Source of the DNA: Mycoplana dimorpha
GTDB taxonomy: Bacteria > Pseudomonadota > Alphaproteobacteria > Rhizobiales > Rhizobiaceae
Length of the DNA stretch: 64,000 nt
Assembly (NCBI RefSeq): GCF_003046475.1
Contig: NZ_PZZZ01000003.1
Location: 558,001-622,000, forward strand
Reading direction: 5' to 3'
In this document: piece after piece, positions 44,365 to 54,808 of the stretch
Layout of the letters: each line of letters opens with the position of its first letter
How positions within the stretch are numbered: the first letter of the stretch is position 1
The notes under the pieces: model-generated
Told to the model about the DNA's origin: nothing
The model's database searches: none
What the model saw: the letters and a program-made list of their open reading frames with translations, nothing else
Program-made: the position numbers and the translations under genes

Positions 44365-44988
44365 ATGAAGCTCGATTCCAAATACTTCGACCGGATCCGG
44401 ACGCGCCGGCGCGTGGAGCGTCCGGAACCCGTCGCGCCGACCTGCCAGTGGGACGGTTGCGACCAGCCCGGCGTCCATCGCGCGCCGGTCGGCCGCAATG
44501 CCGAAGGCCAGTTCTTCCTGTTCTGCTTCGAGCACGTCAAGGAGTACAACAAGGGCTACAACTACTTCTCCGGGCTCTCGGACACGGAGATCTCCCGATA
44601 TCAGAAGGAGGCCATCACCGGCCACCGGCCGACCTGGACGATCGGCGTCAACAAGTCGGCGAAGAACGGGCCGGCGCACGGGCATGTCCGGTCCGGCACC
44701 GCCGGTGCCCAGCAGCGCATCCGCGACCCGTTCGGCTTCGTCAACGAGGGGCGGGGGCGCGGCCCGCGCATGGAGCCGCGGGCGCGGAAGCTGAAGACGC
44801 TGGAGGCGAAGGCCTTCGACACGCTCGGCTTGCATGCCAATGCGACTGCCGAGGACATCAAGACGGCCTACAAGGCGCTCGTAAAAAAGCACCATCCTGA
44901 CGCAAATGGCGGAGACAGGGGATCGGAAGACCGTTTTCGCGCGGTCATCCAAGCATATCAATTGTTAAAGCAGGCCGGGTTCTGCTAG
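44365..44988 (+). CDS. J-domain protein (DnaJ-like)
   Basis: A 207-residue protein with the J domain at the C-terminus: FDTLGLHANATAEDIKTAYK and the HPD tripeptide in KKHHPDANGGD. The N-terminal 130 residues have a CQWDGCDQPGVHRAP metal-site-like motif and FFLFCFEHVKEYNKGYNYF. It would stimulate Hsp70 ATPase. The cobS-cobT genes follow in the same direction, a conserved order in rhizobia. Confidence 0.92.
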   Translation: MKLDSKYFDRIRTRRRVERPEPVAPTCQWDGCDQPGVHRAPVGRNAEGQFFLFCFEHVKEYNKGYNYFSGLSDTEISRYQKEAITGHRPTWTIGVNKSAKNGPAHGHVRSGTAGAQQRIRDPFGFVNEGRGRGPRMEPRARKLKTLEAKAFDTLGLHANATAEDIKTAYKALVKKHHPDANGGDRGSEDRFRAVIQAYQLLKQAGFC

Positions 44989-45048
44989 AGCAAGTCGGCA
45001 GCAACAGGACATAGGGCGGATGCGAGCGGCGTCTGCTGCGGAGACATT

Positions 45049-46047
45049 ATGAGCAAGATGGATCTTGATATTTCCAACCTCCCCGATACCACGGTTTCGG
45101 TACGGGAGGTCTTCGGCATTGACACGGATATCCGCGTCCCGGCCTATTCGAAGGCGGACGCCTACGTGCCGGATCTCGATCCCGACTACCTGTTCGACCG
45201 CCAGACCACGCTCGCCATCCTGGCCGGCTTCGCCCACAACCGCCGCGTCATGGTCTCCGGCTATCACGGCACCGGCAAGTCCACCCATATCGAGCAGGTC
45301 GCCGCCCGCCTCAACTGGCCCTGCGTGCGCGTCAACCTCGACAGCCACGTCAGCCGTATCGACCTCGTCGGCAAGGACGCGATCGTCGTCAAGGACGGCC
45401 TGCAGGTCACCGAATTCAAGGACGGCATCCTGCCCTGGGCCTACCAGCACAACGTCGCGCTCGTCTTCGACGAGTACGATGCCGGCCGTCCGGACGTGAT
45501 GTTCGTCATCCAGCGGGTGCTGGAATCCTCGGGCCGCCTGACCCTGCTCGACCAGAGCCGCGTCATCCGCCCGCATCCGGCCTTCCGGCTGTTCGCCACC
45601 GCCAACACCGTCGGCCTCGGCGACACCACCGGCCTCTACCACGGCACCCAGCAGATCAATCAGGCGCAGATGGACCGCTGGTCGATCGTCACGACGCTGA
45701 ACTACCTGCCGCACGACAACGAGGTCGACATCGTCGCCGCCAAGGTGAAGTCGCTCGCCGAGCGCAAGGACGGCCGCGAGACGATCTCGCGCATGGTGCG
45801 CGTCGCCGATCTGACGCGCGCCGCCTTCATGAACGGCGACCTTTCCACCGTCATGAGCCCGCGCACGGTCATCACCTGGGCCGAAAACGCCGAGATCTTC
45901 GGCGACATCGCCTTTGCCTTCCGGGTGACCTTCCTCAACAAGTGCGACGAGCTGGAGCGGGCGCTGGTCGCCGAGCACTACCAGCGCGCCTTCGGTGTCG
46001 AGCTCAAGGAGAGCGCCGCCAACATCGTGCTGGAGGCGACGGCCTGA
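45049..46047 (+). CDS. cobS: cobaltochelatase subunit CobS
   Basis: A 332-residue AAA+ ATPase of aerobic cobaltochelatase. It has [14 protein letters not shown] (Walker A), [16 protein letters not shown] (Walker B) and an arginine-finger-type end. With CobT it forms the chaperone that powers CobN insertion of cobalt into hydrogenobyrinate a,c-diamide. ATG 45049 lies 60 bases after the J-domain gene. Confidence 0.97.
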   Translation: MSKMDLDISNLPDTTVSVREVFGIDTDIRVPAYSKADAYVPDLDPDYLFDRQTTLAILAGFAHNRRVMVSGYHGTGKSTHIEQVAARLNWPCVRVNLDSHVSRIDLVGKDAIVVKDGLQVTEFKDGILPWAYQHNVALVFDEYDAGRPDVMFVIQRVLESSGRLTLLDQSRVIRPHPAFRLFATANTVGLGDTTGLYHGTQQINQAQMDRWSIVTTLNYLPHDNEVDIVAAKVKSLAERKDGRETISRMVRVADLTRAAFMNGDLSTVMSPRTVITWAENAEIFGDIAFAFRVTFLNKCDELERALVAEHYQRAFGVELKESAANIVLEATA

Positions 46048-46066
46048 TCGGCCGCACAGGTGACAC

Positions 46067-47968
46067 ATGGCTGCGCGCGGTGACAATTCCAGGCCGAGAC
46101 CCGGTGCTCCGGTCGATGTCGAGCCCTTCCGGCGGGCGCTGACCGGCTGTATCCGTTCGGTCGCCGGCGATGCCGAGATCGAAGTGGTGTTTGCCAACGA
46201 GCGGCCCGGGCTGACCGGCGAGCGCATGCGCCTGCCGGAGCTGTCGAAGCGACCGACCCGCGACGAGCTTGCCGTCACGCGTGGCCTCGGCGACTCGATG
46301 GCGCTGCGCAAGGCCTGCCACGATGCGCGCATCCACGCCACCATGTCGCCGCCGGGCACCGACGCGCGTGCCGTCTTCGATGCGGTCGAGCAGGCCCGCG
46401 TCGAGGCGATCGGCACCAACCGCATGCCCGGCATGGCCGCCAACATCGGCTCGATGCTGTCGGAAAAATACGCAAGGGCCAATTTCGGCGCCATCACCCG
46501 CCAGGCCGACGCGCCGCTCGAAGAGGCGGTGGCGCTGCTGGTGCGCGAGAAGCTGACCGGCGAGAAGCCGCCGGCCTCCGCCGGCAAGGTGCTTGATCTC
46601 TGGCGCGGCTTCATCGAGGACAAGGCCGGCGGCGATCTGGCCGATCTCGCCGCCGCGATCTACGATCAGCAGGCCTTTGCCAAGGTCGTCCGCCACATGC
46701 TCGCCTCGATGAACGTCGCCGAGGATATCGGCGACGACGAAACGGAGCCCGAAGACCAGGACAGCGAGACCGACGAGGACCAGCCGCGCAGCCAGGAAGA
46801 GGACGAGAGCGACGCGCAGGAGGAGGCCGGCGACGAGGCCGCGCCCGCCGACGAGAACCAGTCTGCCGAGGAGCAGATGGACGAAGGCGAGATGGACGGC
46901 GCGGAGATTTCCGACGACGATCTCGCCGACGAGGAAAACGAAGACAGCGAGACGCCCGGCGAGGTCCGCCACCCCGGCATCTTCGGCGACTTCAACGAGA
47001 AGGTCGACTATGCGGTCTTCACCGAGGAGTTCGACGAGACCATCGCGGCCGAGGAGCTGTGCGAGGAGGCGGAACTCGACCGCCTGCGCGCCTTCCTCGA
47101 CAAGCAGCTCGCACACCTGCAGGGCGCCGTCGGCCGCCTCGCCAACCGCCTGCAGCGCCGGCTGATGGCGCAGCAGAACCGCTCCTGGGAGTTCGACCTC
47201 GAGGAGGGCTACCTCGACTCGGCGAGGCTGCAGCGCATCATCATCGATCCTCTGCAGCCGCTCTCCTTCAAGCGCGAGAAGGACACGACCTTCCGCGATA
47301 CGGTGGTGACGCTCCTGATCGACAATTCCGGCTCGATGCGCGGCCGGCCGATCACGGTGGCGGCCACCTGCGCCGACATCCTCGCCCGCACGCTGGAGCG
47401 CTGCGGCGTCAAGGTCGAGATCCTTGGCTTCACCACCAAGGCCTGGAAGGGCGGGCAATCGCGCGAAAAATGGCTCGCCGCCGGCAAGCCGCAGGCCCCC
47501 GGCCGCCTGAATGACCTTCGCCACATCATCTACAAGTCGGCGGATGCGCCCTGGCGGCGTGCCCGGCGCAATCTCGGCCTGATGATGCGCGAGGGGCTGC
47601 TGAAGGAGAACATCGACGGCGAGGCGCTGATCTGGGCGCACAACCGGCTGCTCGGCCGGCCCGAACAACGCCGCATTCTGATGATGATCTCCGATGGCGC
47701 GCCGGTTGACGATTCAACCCTGTCGGTCAATCCCGGCAACTACCTCGAGCGCCACCTGCGCGCCGTCATCGAGCAGATCGAGACGCGCTCGCCGGTCGAG
47801 CTGTTGGCGATCGGCATCGGCCATGACGTGACGCGCTACTACCGCCGCGCGGTGACGATCGTCGACGCGGACGAGCTTGCCGGCGCGATGACCGAACAGC
47901 TTGCCTCGCTGTTCGCCGACGAGGCCACGAGCCGCAGACGGCCGGGTGGCTTGCGCCGCGCCGGCTGA
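46067..47968 (+). CDS. cobT: cobaltochelatase subunit CobT
   Basis: A 633-residue partner of CobS. Residues about 225-300 are a very acidic stretch ([11 protein letters not shown] and similar), and the C-terminal vWA domain has the MIDAS motif in [11 protein letters not shown]. This is the normal CobT layout. The start 46067 is 19 bases after the CobS stop. Confidence 0.97.
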   Translation: MAARGDNSRPRPGAPVDVEPFRRALTGCIRSVAGDAEIEVVFANERPGLTGERMRLPELSKRPTRDELAVTRGLGDSMALRKACHDARIHATMSPPGTDARAVFDAVEQARVEAIGTNRMPGMAANIGSMLSEKYARANFGAITRQADAPLEEAVALLVREKLTGEKPPASAGKVLDLWRGFIEDKAGGDLADLAAAIYDQQAFAKVVRHMLASMNVAEDIGDDETEPEDQDSETDEDQPRSQEEDESDAQEEAGDEAAPADENQSAEEQMDEGEMDGAEISDDDLADEENEDSETPGEVRHPGIFGDFNEKVDYAVFTEEFDETIAAEELCEEAELDRLRAFLDKQLAHLQGAVGRLANRLQRRLMAQQNRSWEFDLEEGYLDSARLQRIIIDPLQPLSFKREKDTTFRDTVVTLLIDNSGSMRGRPITVAATCADILARTLERCGVKVEILGFTTKAWKGGQSREKWLAAGKPQAPGRLNDLRHIIYKSADAPWRRARRNLGLMMREGLLKENIDGEALIWAHNRLLGRPEQRRILMMISDGAPVDDSTLSVNPGNYLERHLRAVIEQIETRSPVELLAIGIGHDVTRYYRRAVTIVDADELAGAMTEQLASLFADEATSRRRPGGLRRAG

Positions 47969-48016
47969 CCAGCAAATCCGACGGCGCAGCGCAGCGCACG
48001 CCTGCAAGGGGAGCCG

Positions 48017-49027
48017 ATGATGCGACTGTCCGCCCTGTTTGCCGCCGCGCTCGCCGCCGGCGTCCTTGTCTGGCCGCTCGCGGCCACCAGCGCCGGCCTT
48101 CAGGTCGATAGCAGCACGATTTCCCATTTCGGCGTCGGCTCCATGGAGCGCGCCTTCGGCCGGCTCGAATTCGTCGGTGGCATCAGCTATTCCTCGCCCG
48201 ACCGGCTCGTCGGTGCGGTCTCGGCGATCCGGTTTCGACCGGACGGGACGCACTTCGTCGCCGTGCTGGACACCGGCCATTGGATGACCGGAGCGATCCG
48301 CCGCAACGAGGAGGGCGCGCTTTCCGGGCTTGCGGAAGTGCAGGTCAGTTCGATGCTGAACGCGGAGGGCAGGGACGAGAACGCCAAGTGGATGATGGAC
48401 GCCGAAGGGCTGGCGCTCGCGCCCGGGGTCGCCATCGTCAGCTACGAGCAGCGCCACCGGGTCGATGTCTATCCCGATCCGGGTTTTGAGAGGTCGGCCC
48501 CGAAGGGCAGCTACCCTATCCCGTTTCCGCGCTCCGAACTCAGCACGAACCGGGGCTTCGAAACGCTGGTGGTCGCCCCCGCCGACGGGCCGCTGGCGGG
48601 CGCGCCACTGATCGTCGCCGAGCGCAGCCTCGACGCGCACGGCAACCTGCTCGCAGCCATCCTCGACGGTCCGATGAGAGGTAGCTTCACTGTTGTGCGC
48701 AACGATCCCTGGGACGCCACCGACGGCGCCTTCCTGCCGAACGGCGACCTGCTGCTGCTGGAGCGCCGTTTCCGGCTTGCCGACGGGATCGGCATGCGCA
48801 TCCGCCGGATCAAGGGCGCCGACATCAGGCCGGGCGCCGTCGTCGACGGCGAGGTGCTGATCGACGCGGACATGAGCCACCAGATCGACAACATGGAAGG
48901 TATCGACGTGTTGCAGATGCCGGACGGCGACATCCGCATCATCATCGTTTCCGATGACAATCATTCGATCCTGCAGCGCGACCTCATGCTCGAATTCCGC
49001 CTGATCGGCGGCCAGCACCCCTCGTGA
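48017..49027 (+). CDS. esterase-like activity of phytase family protein
   Basis: A 336-residue secreted protein with signal peptide (LFAAALAAGVLVWPLAA) and a beta-propeller-like body matching the phytase-esterase family (PF13449): FRPDGTHFVAVLDTGHW, WMMDAEGLALAPG, NRGFETLVVAP, DNMEGIDVLQM. It probably hydrolyses an ester in the periplasm; the substrate is unknown. It follows cobT by 48 bases in the same direction. Confidence 0.88.
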   Translation: MMRLSALFAAALAAGVLVWPLAATSAGLQVDSSTISHFGVGSMERAFGRLEFVGGISYSSPDRLVGAVSAIRFRPDGTHFVAVLDTGHWMTGAIRRNEEGALSGLAEVQVSSMLNAEGRDENAKWMMDAEGLALAPGVAIVSYEQRHRVDVYPDPGFERSAPKGSYPIPFPRSELSTNRGFETLVVAPADGPLAGAPLIVAERSLDAHGNLLAAILDGPMRGSFTVVRNDPWDATDGAFLPNGDLLLLERRFRLADGIGMRIRRIKGADIRPGAVVDGEVLIDADMSHQIDNMEGIDVLQMPDGDIRIIIVSDDNHSILQRDLMLEFRLIGGQHPS

Positions 49028-49186
49028 TTCTGGCCGGGATTGGTGTCGGCTTTGCGCTGCAAATACTGGACATGGCTCTATGACCGGAAGCGAGCCATGA
49101 GCGGAAAAAATAAAAGCGCCGGCGAATAATTCGTAAGCCGCAGGTGTCTATTCCCGACAGCTTGAACGCTTTCGGGAGATCGCATC

Positions 49187-49489
49187 ATGAAACATCTCGG
49201 CACGCTGACAGTGCTAGGCGCCTCCATTTTCCTAGCGTCCACCGGACTGGCTTCGGCCGGCAATGTTCATGCGGTAACGGGAACGACCGGTCAGCCCAAC
49301 CAAACGATTGGCAGCGCTCAGACGGGGAGTGCCACGCCGGGCCACGCCAGCACTGCCCGGGGTTCGGCCTTCAACCCGAATGGGATCGCCGGAACACACT
49401 ACGCCGGCCAGCAGCCGCAGAACTCGAAGAATCCGAAGAGCGTATCCCAGTACGACGTTGGCGGCTTCCAGCAGTCCCATAATCATTAG
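49187..49489 (+). CDS. small secreted protein
   Basis: A 100-residue protein with signal peptide (LTVLGASIFLASTGLASA) and a low-complexity Gly/Ser/Asn body (SAFNPNGIAGTHYAGQQPQN). Rhizobial proteins with SAFNPNG...HYAG segments are common and uncharacterised. GGGAG lies ten bases ahead of ATG 49187. No function is known. Confidence 0.75.
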   Translation: MKHLGTLTVLGASIFLASTGLASAGNVHAVTGTTGQPNQTIGSAQTGSATPGHASTARGSAFNPNGIAGTHYAGQQPQNSKNPKSVSQYDVGGFQQSHNH

Positions 49490-49692
49490 GTAAATCATCA
49501 GGTGACGGGATTGCGCATGGCAGGGCCGTCCCCGGTGACTGTTTCGCTGCGGCCTCCAGCCTGAGGCCGCAGCCCGCCGCGGCCGACGAGATGCGCCGCC
49601 GAACGCCAGGCATGATGGACGATCCGGTCGAGCCGGCGGGCGGCGTCGATCCGCGCGAAAGCATGCTCGTCACCATCTTGAAACGCCAGCCG

Positions 49693-50334
49693 TCAGGCCG
49701 CCGCCTTCTCGACCCCCGGCATGGGCTTCAGCGTGCTCATCAGCGCGCCGTAGGGAAGCAGCATCACCAGCCCCATGAGCAGCTTCACGCCGAAATCGGT
49801 GAGCGCCCAGGAAACCCAGCGCTGCGTCTCGGCGGCGAAGACACCGAGGACCGGAGCGTTCTCGATCGCAAAGGGTTCGTTCGGACCGATCATGACGAAG
49901 AACGGAGCGAAGGCGAGGGAGAAGAAGACCAGCGTGTCGAGCGCCGAGCCGAAAAGCGAACCGACCAGCGGCGCCCGCCACCAGGTCTGGCGGCGCAGCG
50001 TGTTGAACACCGAGATGTCGAGCAGCTGGCCGAGCAGGAAGGCCGAGCCGGAGGCGATCGCAATGCGTGGCGAGGCGACGGCGAAGGAGAAGACGATCGC
50101 GACGGCAAAGCCGGCGATCACCACCTTGCGCGCCACCCTCGGCCCGAACTGGCGATTGGTCAGATCGGTGACGAGGAAGGCCACCGGATAGCTGAAGGCG
50201 CCGAAGGTGAGGATATCCCCGAGATTGATCCCAAAGAGGGTCCAAGGCAGCGGGTACTGCACGAGGATATTGGAGGCGATGACGACGAGCGTCATCATCA
50301 GCACGTAGATCAGGGTAATGCGGTTCGCTTGCAT
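49693..50334 (-). CDS. queuosine precursor transporter (YhhQ/VUT family)
   Basis: A 213-residue inner-membrane protein with six helices (LIYVLMMTLVVIASNILVQY near the N-terminus) and the DUF165/YhhQ signature SGSAFLLGQLLDISVFN. It imports queuosine precursors such as preQ0/preQ1. ATG 50334 is preceded by a hairpin that may be a preQ1 riboswitch, and the likely ribosome site (AGGA) is inside its stem. An upstream frame adding 27 residues would read through that element. Confidence 0.92.
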   Translation of the reverse strand: MQANRITLIYVLMMTLVVIASNILVQYPLPWTLFGINLGDILTFGAFSYPVAFLVTDLTNRQFGPRVARKVVIAGFAVAIVFSFAVASPRIAIASGSAFLLGQLLDISVFNTLRRQTWWRAPLVGSLFGSALDTLVFFSLAFAPFFVMIGPNEPFAIENAPVLGVFAAETQRWVSWALTDFGVKLLMGLVMLLPYGALMSTLKPMPGVEKAAA

Positions 50335-50362
50335 TTTTTTATCCTGGGTGATGCCACCAGTT
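50333..50362 (-). promoter_or_regulatory. candidate preQ1-I riboswitch
   Basis: On the minus strand the leader reads CTGGTGGCATCACCCAGG followed by ATAAAAAAATG. CTGG pairs with CCAG, and an A-rich tail follows, as in the small preQ1-I aptamer, whose Thermoanaerobacter form begins CUGGG and ends CCAG. The AGGA ribosome site overlaps the stem end, so ligand binding could block translation. The gene it precedes imports queuosine precursors. The loop is two or three bases shorter than the well-studied examples, so this is a candidate only. Confidence 0.45.
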
Positions 50363-50390
50363 GGAGGAACGGCGATGTTATCAATGAAAT

Positions 50391-50420
50391 GAGGCCTGGC
50401 CGGCAATCCGGCCAAGCCTC
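50391..50420 (-). terminator. hairpin downstream of rpmB
   Basis: GAGGCCTGGCCGG and CCGGCCAAGCCTC form 12 of 13 pairs around a CAAT loop, 33 bases past the rpmB stop. The T-run on the minus strand is imperfect (CATTTCATT). It likely ends rpmB transcription ahead of the transporter gene. Confidence 0.65.
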
Positions 50421-50452
50421 ATCAAATCAGTCGCTGAAGGTCGCGCCAAAAA

Positions 50453-50737
50453 TCAGGCGGCGGTCTTCTTGGCGATCTGGCGGCGCAGCAGGCGGGCGCG
50501 CATCGACAGTTCGTTCTCGTCCGCCTTCAGCAGGAAGGCGTCGAGGCCGCCGCGGTGCTCGACCGAGCGGAGCGCCGCTGCGGAAACGCGCAGACGGAAG
50601 CGCTGGCCAAGGCTGTCGGAGATCAACGTGACGTTGCACAGGTTCGGCAGGAACTTGCGCTTGGTCTTGTTGTTGGCATGGCTCACATTGTGGCCCGACT
50701 GGACGCCCTTGCCGGTCAATTCGCAACTACGGGACAT
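50453..50737 (-). CDS. rpmB: 50S ribosomal protein L28
   Basis: A 94-residue ribosomal protein. [20 protein letters not shown] and [13 protein letters not shown] are the L28 signature, and the length is normal for Alphaproteobacteria. It lies alone with a strong hairpin behind it and about 270 bases of divergent intergenic DNA in front. Confidence 0.98.
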   Translation of the reverse strand: MSRSCELTGKGVQSGHNVSHANNKTKRKFLPNLCNVTLISDSLGQRFRLRVSAAALRSVEHRGGLDAFLLKADENELSMRARLLRRQIAKKTAA

Positions 50738-51010
50738 GGATGCACCTATTCTTCTTTGGGTTCGGACAATACGATTCCGGCGCCGTGTCCGGCCGCAGTC
50801 CGTCTGGCCTTATTGGAAAGTCGCGGTTCTATAGTCACCCACGGCGCTGGCGTCAAGCCAAACCTTGGCGCATTCGGGGAAAACGGTTGCAAACCGCCGC
50901 GGTTTTCGGCCAATAGCCGGTCCGCAACTGCCGTGGCCGACGCAGATGGCAACGGCGTAGAATCGCCGCAAAGAAACGTATAGTCGATCCGACAAGGAGC
51001 GGTTGGGCGG

Positions 51011-51778
51011 ATGAACTGGCGCAGATGCATTGCAGCGATGGGCTTGGCGGCGGTGACGGCTGTCCCTGCGGCGGCCGACGAGGTAAGGCATCTCACGGAT
51101 TACAGCATCCGCCTGGCCGGCTTCCCGGTTGCGACCGCGAGCTTCCGCTCGCAGTTCGACGGCAGCCGCTATGTCATTTCCGGGCGGATGGATTCCGCCG
51201 GCCTGGCCGAAATCCTCGCCAGCACGCATGGCACGACCTCGGTGACCGGAACCGTTTCCGGCGGCAAACTGCGTGCTGCCAGGTACTCCATGTCCTATCG
51301 CAGCGGCAAGAAGGCGCGGGCGATCGACGTGACCTTCAACAACGGCAATGTCGTCAGCGCCTCGCTGCGGCCGGAACGCCGCCAGCCGGACAACTGGGTT
51401 CCGGTCCGGCCCGCCGACATGCGTTCCGTCATCGACCCGATCTCGGGGCTGATCATTCCGGCCAACTCCAACGTCTGCTCCAAGACACTGCCGATCTTCG
51501 ACGGCGAGTCGCGGATGGACATCAGGCTGGTGGACAAGGGAACCCGATCCTTCTCCACGGACGGGTTCAACGGCGAGGTGAAGGTTTGCGGCGTCCGCTT
51601 CGTGCCGCGCTCCGGCTATCGCAAGGGCCGCCGCGACGTCGAATACCTGCGGAGCCTGACGACGATGGAAATCTGGTTTGCCAAGGCGCAAAGCGTTGAT
51701 ATGTATGCGCCCGTCTATGTCCGGATCCCGACGAGCCTCGGTCCGGTGACAGTGTCGGCCACCCGCTTCGGCGGCTGA
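51011..51778 (+). CDS. DUF3108 domain secreted protein
   Basis: A 255-residue periplasmic protein: signal peptide (AAMGLAAVTAVPAAADE), beta-rich body with DYSIRLAGFPVATASFRSQF, and two cysteines (SNVCSKTLPIFDG, VCGVRFVP) that may form a disulfide. DUF3108 proteins are of unknown function. It is divergent from rpmB, a conserved arrangement in rhizobia. Confidence 0.85.
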   Translation: MNWRRCIAAMGLAAVTAVPAAADEVRHLTDYSIRLAGFPVATASFRSQFDGSRYVISGRMDSAGLAEILASTHGTTSVTGTVSGGKLRAARYSMSYRSGKKARAIDVTFNNGNVVSASLRPERRQPDNWVPVRPADMRSVIDPISGLIIPANSNVCSKTLPIFDGESRMDIRLVDKGTRSFSTDGFNGEVKVCGVRFVPRSGYRKGRRDVEYLRSLTTMEIWFAKAQSVDMYAPVYVRIPTSLGPVTVSATRFGG

Positions 51779-51806
51779 TGCATCCAGCATATACGGGGGA
51801 GTTATC

Positions 51807-52697
51807 TTGAAGGCGACGTTCATCGGTTTTACGGCGATCCTCATGTGGTCGCTGCTGGCTCTCTTTACGGCCGCATCGGGCAAGATGCCGCCGTTCCAGC
51901 TCTCGGCCATCTGCTTCCTGATCGGCTCTCTTCCGGGCATCGCCGTCCTCGTCGCGCGGCCGGATCGGCTGAAGCTGCTGCGTCAGCCTGCCAAGGTCTG
52001 GATCGTCGGCATCGCCGGCCTGTTCGGCTATCATTTCCTCTATTTCACGGCACTGCGAAATGCGCCGGCGGTCGAGGCCGGGCTGATCGCCTATCTCTGG
52101 CCGCTCCTGATCGTCGTCGGCTCGGCGATGCTGCCGGGCGAGCGGCTGCGCTGGTATCACGTCGTCGGCGCGCTGGCGGGACTGTCCGGTACGGCGCTGA
52201 TCGTCGCCCGCAACGGCATCGCCTTCGACGGCGCCTATACGCTCGGCTACGGCGCCGCGTTGCTCTGCGCCTTCACCTGGTCGGGCTACTCGCTGCTGAC
52301 GCGCCGGTTCGAAGCCGTATCGACCGATGTTGTGACCGGCTTCTGCCTCGCCACCTCGGCCCTGTCCTTTGTCTGCCATCTGGCACTGGAGACCACCGTC
52401 TGGCCGTCGACCGGCTTCGAATGGTTCGCCATCCTCGGCCTCGGCCTTCTGCCGGTCGGCGCCGCCTTCTATGCCTGGGACTACGGTGTCAAGAACGGCG
52501 ACATCCAGATCCTCGGCGCTGCAAGCTACGCCGCCCCGGTCCTGTCGACGCTGGTGCTGATCGTCACCGGCTTCGCCGAGCCCTCCTGGCGGATCGCCGC
52601 CGCCTGCGCACTCGTCACCGGCGGCGCGGTGCTGGCGGCCAAGGACATGATCTTCCGCGGCAAGCCGGGCGTCGCCGCAGAAGGCGCCGGAGCCTAG
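51807..52697 (+). CDS. EamA/DMT-family transporter (YddG-like)
   Basis: A 296-residue ten-helix exporter of the drug/metabolite transporter family, closest in pattern to aromatic-amino-acid exporter YddG (YHFLYFTALRNAPAVEAGLI, YLWPLLIVVGSAML). The start is TTG 51807 with GGGGGAG upstream. Its stop overlaps the stop of the convergent cupin gene. Confidence 0.87.
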   Translation: MKATFIGFTAILMWSLLALFTAASGKMPPFQLSAICFLIGSLPGIAVLVARPDRLKLLRQPAKVWIVGIAGLFGYHFLYFTALRNAPAVEAGLIAYLWPLLIVVGSAMLPGERLRWYHVVGALAGLSGTALIVARNGIAFDGAYTLGYGAALLCAFTWSGYSLLTRRFEAVSTDVVTGFCLATSALSFVCHLALETTVWPSTGFEWFAILGLGLLPVGAAFYAWDYGVKNGDIQILGAASYAAPVLSTLVLIVTGFAEPSWRIAAACALVTGGAVLAAKDMIFRGKPGVAAEGAGA

Positions 52698-53116
52698 CCC
52701 TCAGGGCGCCAGCCGGGCGGCGCCATTTCGAAGGCGTCGAAGGAGAAGCCCGGCGCGACGGTGCAGCCGACCAGCGTCCAGTCCCCGAGCGGCTCGGCCG
52801 ATTGCCACCAGCCGGCCGGGACGATCACCTGCGGGCGCTCGCCCCTTGCCAGATCCGCCCCGAGCACCTGCGTGTTGTGGCTCTTTCCATCGCCTGACAG
52901 CGACAGCGCCAGCGGCCCGCCGGCATGGTAGTGCCAGATCTCGGCGGCGTCGCGCACCCGATGCCAGTGCGATCGCTCGCCCTTTTCCAGGAGATAGTAG
53001 ATCGCGGTCGAATGGCCGCGCGCTCCGCCTTCGGTGTCGCGAAAGGTCTCCACATACCAGCCGCCCTCGGGGTGGCGCTCCATGCTGAGGGTGGCGATGA
53101 TCTCGGCGGGCGTCAT
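52694..53116 (-). CDS. DUF985/Cupin_5 protein
   Basis: A 140-residue cupin of the Cupin_5 (DUF985) family: HPEGGWYVETFRD, SHWHRVRDAAEIWHYHAG GP-like turn with metal-ligand histidines, and VPAGWWQSAEP. Function unknown. It is coupled to gloB: its ATG overlaps the gloB stop (TGATG). Confidence 0.9.
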   Translation of the reverse strand: MTPAEIIATLSMERHPEGGWYVETFRDTEGGARGHSTAIYYLLEKGERSHWHRVRDAAEIWHYHAGGPLALSLSGDGKSHNTQVLGADLARGERPQVIVPAGWWQSAEPLGDWTLVGCTVAPGFSFDAFEMAPPGWRPEG

Positions 53117-53886
53117 CAGAAGTGGTCCTTACGGGCGCGGATCTCGGCAAACACCTCCGCATCGCTGGCGCCTTGCATGCCGAGATGGGCGCGGATTGCC
53201 GGATCGGCGGCGCGCAGGAACGGGTTTGTCTCCTTTTCCAGGCCGATCGTCGTCGGCGCCGTGAAGCGGCCGGCGGCGCGCATCTGCTCGATCTCCGCGG
53301 CGCGGGCCTTCAGGGCGGCATTGTCCGGATCGACGCTCCGCGCGAAGCGGGCATTGGAGAGCGTGTATTCGTGGCCGAAATAGACGGTGGTGTCGGCCGG
53401 CAACGCAGCGAGCTTCGACAGCGATTGCCACATCTGCGCGGCCGTGCCCTCGAACACCCGGCCGCAGCCGAGCGCAAACAGCGTGTCGGCGGCAAAGAGC
53501 AGTTTGTCCTTCGGCAGGTTGTAGCAGACGTGCCCGAGCGTGTGTCCGGGCGTTGCGATCACCTCGACCGGATGGCCGGCGAAATCGAAGCGGTCGCCGT
53601 CGTCGACGCGCCGCTCGATGCCGGGAATGCGGTCCGCCTCGCGGGCCGGGCCGATGATCGTTGCGCCGAACTGCGCCTTGAGCGCTGCGTTCGCCTCGAC
53701 GTGATCGCCATGGTGGTGGGTCGTGAAGATATGGGTTAGCCGCCAGCCGCGCCGTGCCAGCGCCTCCAGGATCGGCTGTTCCTCCGGCGCGTCGATGCTG
53801 GCGGTCGTACCTGTCGCGGGATCGTGCAGGAGAACGCCGAAATTGTCGCTCCGGCAGCCGAAAAGTTCGATATCGAGCGGATTCAT
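53116..53886 (-). CDS. gloB: hydroxyacylglutathione hydrolase (glyoxalase II)
   Basis: A 256-residue metallo-beta-lactamase-fold hydrolase that releases D-lactate and glutathione from S-lactoylglutathione. The metal site is THHHGDH (56-62), and [23 protein letters not shown] and [12 protein letters not shown] are the glyoxalase II signature. It is divergent from the methyltransferase gene. Confidence 0.96.
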   Translation of the reverse strand: MNPLDIELFGCRSDNFGVLLHDPATGTTASIDAPEEQPILEALARRGWRLTHIFTTHHHGDHVEANAALKAQFGATIIGPAREADRIPGIERRVDDGDRFDFAGHPVEVIATPGHTLGHVCYNLPKDKLLFAADTLFALGCGRVFEGTAAQMWQSLSKLAALPADTTVYFGHEYTLSNARFARSVDPDNAALKARAAEIEQMRAAGRFTAPTTIGLEKETNPFLRAADPAIRAHLGMQGASDAEVFAEIRARKDHF

Positions 53887-53975
53887 CGGTCGTCCTCCTG
53901 AAGGCTCGTCAATGAGGGCAGGAATGTAGCGGGCTGGGCCTTGAAGTCCACCGCCCGGTCGGTAACATCCCGCCC

Positions 53976-54755
53976 ATGCACGCTGATATTGTCGATCTTC
54001 GCGAATTTTACCACTCTCCCCTCGGTCACCTCGCGGAGCACTCGATCACCATGGCGCTCGCCTCGATCTGGGCCCGGCTGCCGGAGGAGCGGCTGGTCGG
54101 GCTTGGATATGCCGTGCCCTACCTCGAGCGGTTCCGTGCCGATACCGAGCGCACCTTCGCCTTCATGCCGGCGGGGCAGGGGGCGGTGAACTGGCCGGTT
54201 GGCGAGGCGTCCGCCACCGCCCTTGTCTTCGACGAGGAACTGCCGCTGCCCGATTCCTCCATCGACCGCATCCTGATGGTGCACTCGCTGGAATTCGCCG
54301 AGAACCCGCGCGAGACGATGATGGAGCTCTGGCGGGTGCTGGCGCCGGGCGGGCGGCTGATCATCGTCGTGCCGAACCGCCGCGGCGTCTGGGCGCGCAT
54401 GGAGCACACCCCGTTCGGGTCCGGGCGTCCCTATTCGCGCCGTCAGCTGACGAGCCTGCTGCGCGAGACGAACTTCACGCCGGGCGCCACTGCCGAGGCG
54501 CTGTTCTTCCCGCCCTCAAAGCACCGGGCCATCCAGGGGCTGCGCAGCGCCTTCGAACGGCTCGGCCGCACCCTGTGGCCGATGTTCTCCGGCGTGCTGG
54601 TCGTCGAAGCGCAGAAGCGCCTCTACCAAGGCCTTCCTGTCGCGGCGCGCGCCTCCCGGCGCGTCTTCGTGCCGGTGCTGGCGCCTTCCGGCGTGCCCTC
54701 GACGCGCGCAATGCTGAAGCGCGGCCCCCTCGACAATCGCCCGCCGCGCCGGTAA
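53976..54755 (+). CDS. class I SAM-dependent methyltransferase
   Basis: A 259-residue methyltransferase. The SAM domain has a loose motif I ([14 protein letters not shown]), [20 protein letters not shown] and [20 protein letters not shown]. The C-terminal 80 residues are basic. The gene next to gloB in rhizobia is of this type and often annotated by fold only; the substrate is unknown. Confidence 0.85.
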   Translation: MHADIVDLREFYHSPLGHLAEHSITMALASIWARLPEERLVGLGYAVPYLERFRADTERTFAFMPAGQGAVNWPVGEASATALVFDEELPLPDSSIDRILMVHSLEFAENPRETMMELWRVLAPGGRLIIVVPNRRGVWARMEHTPFGSGRPYSRRQLTSLLRETNFTPGATAEALFFPPSKHRAIQGLRSAFERLGRTLWPMFSGVLVVEAQKRLYQGLPVAARASRRVFVPVLAPSGVPSTRAMLKRGPLDNRPPRR

Positions 54756-54808
54756 TTGCTGGCGCAGCCGGGCGCGGAGCGGCGTCCATCGCGGGAAGGG
54801 CGGCAAGC

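Noticed and set aside
44965-46623. 552-codon minus-strand frame
   Set aside because: Opposite cobS and the start of cobT, both certain genes.
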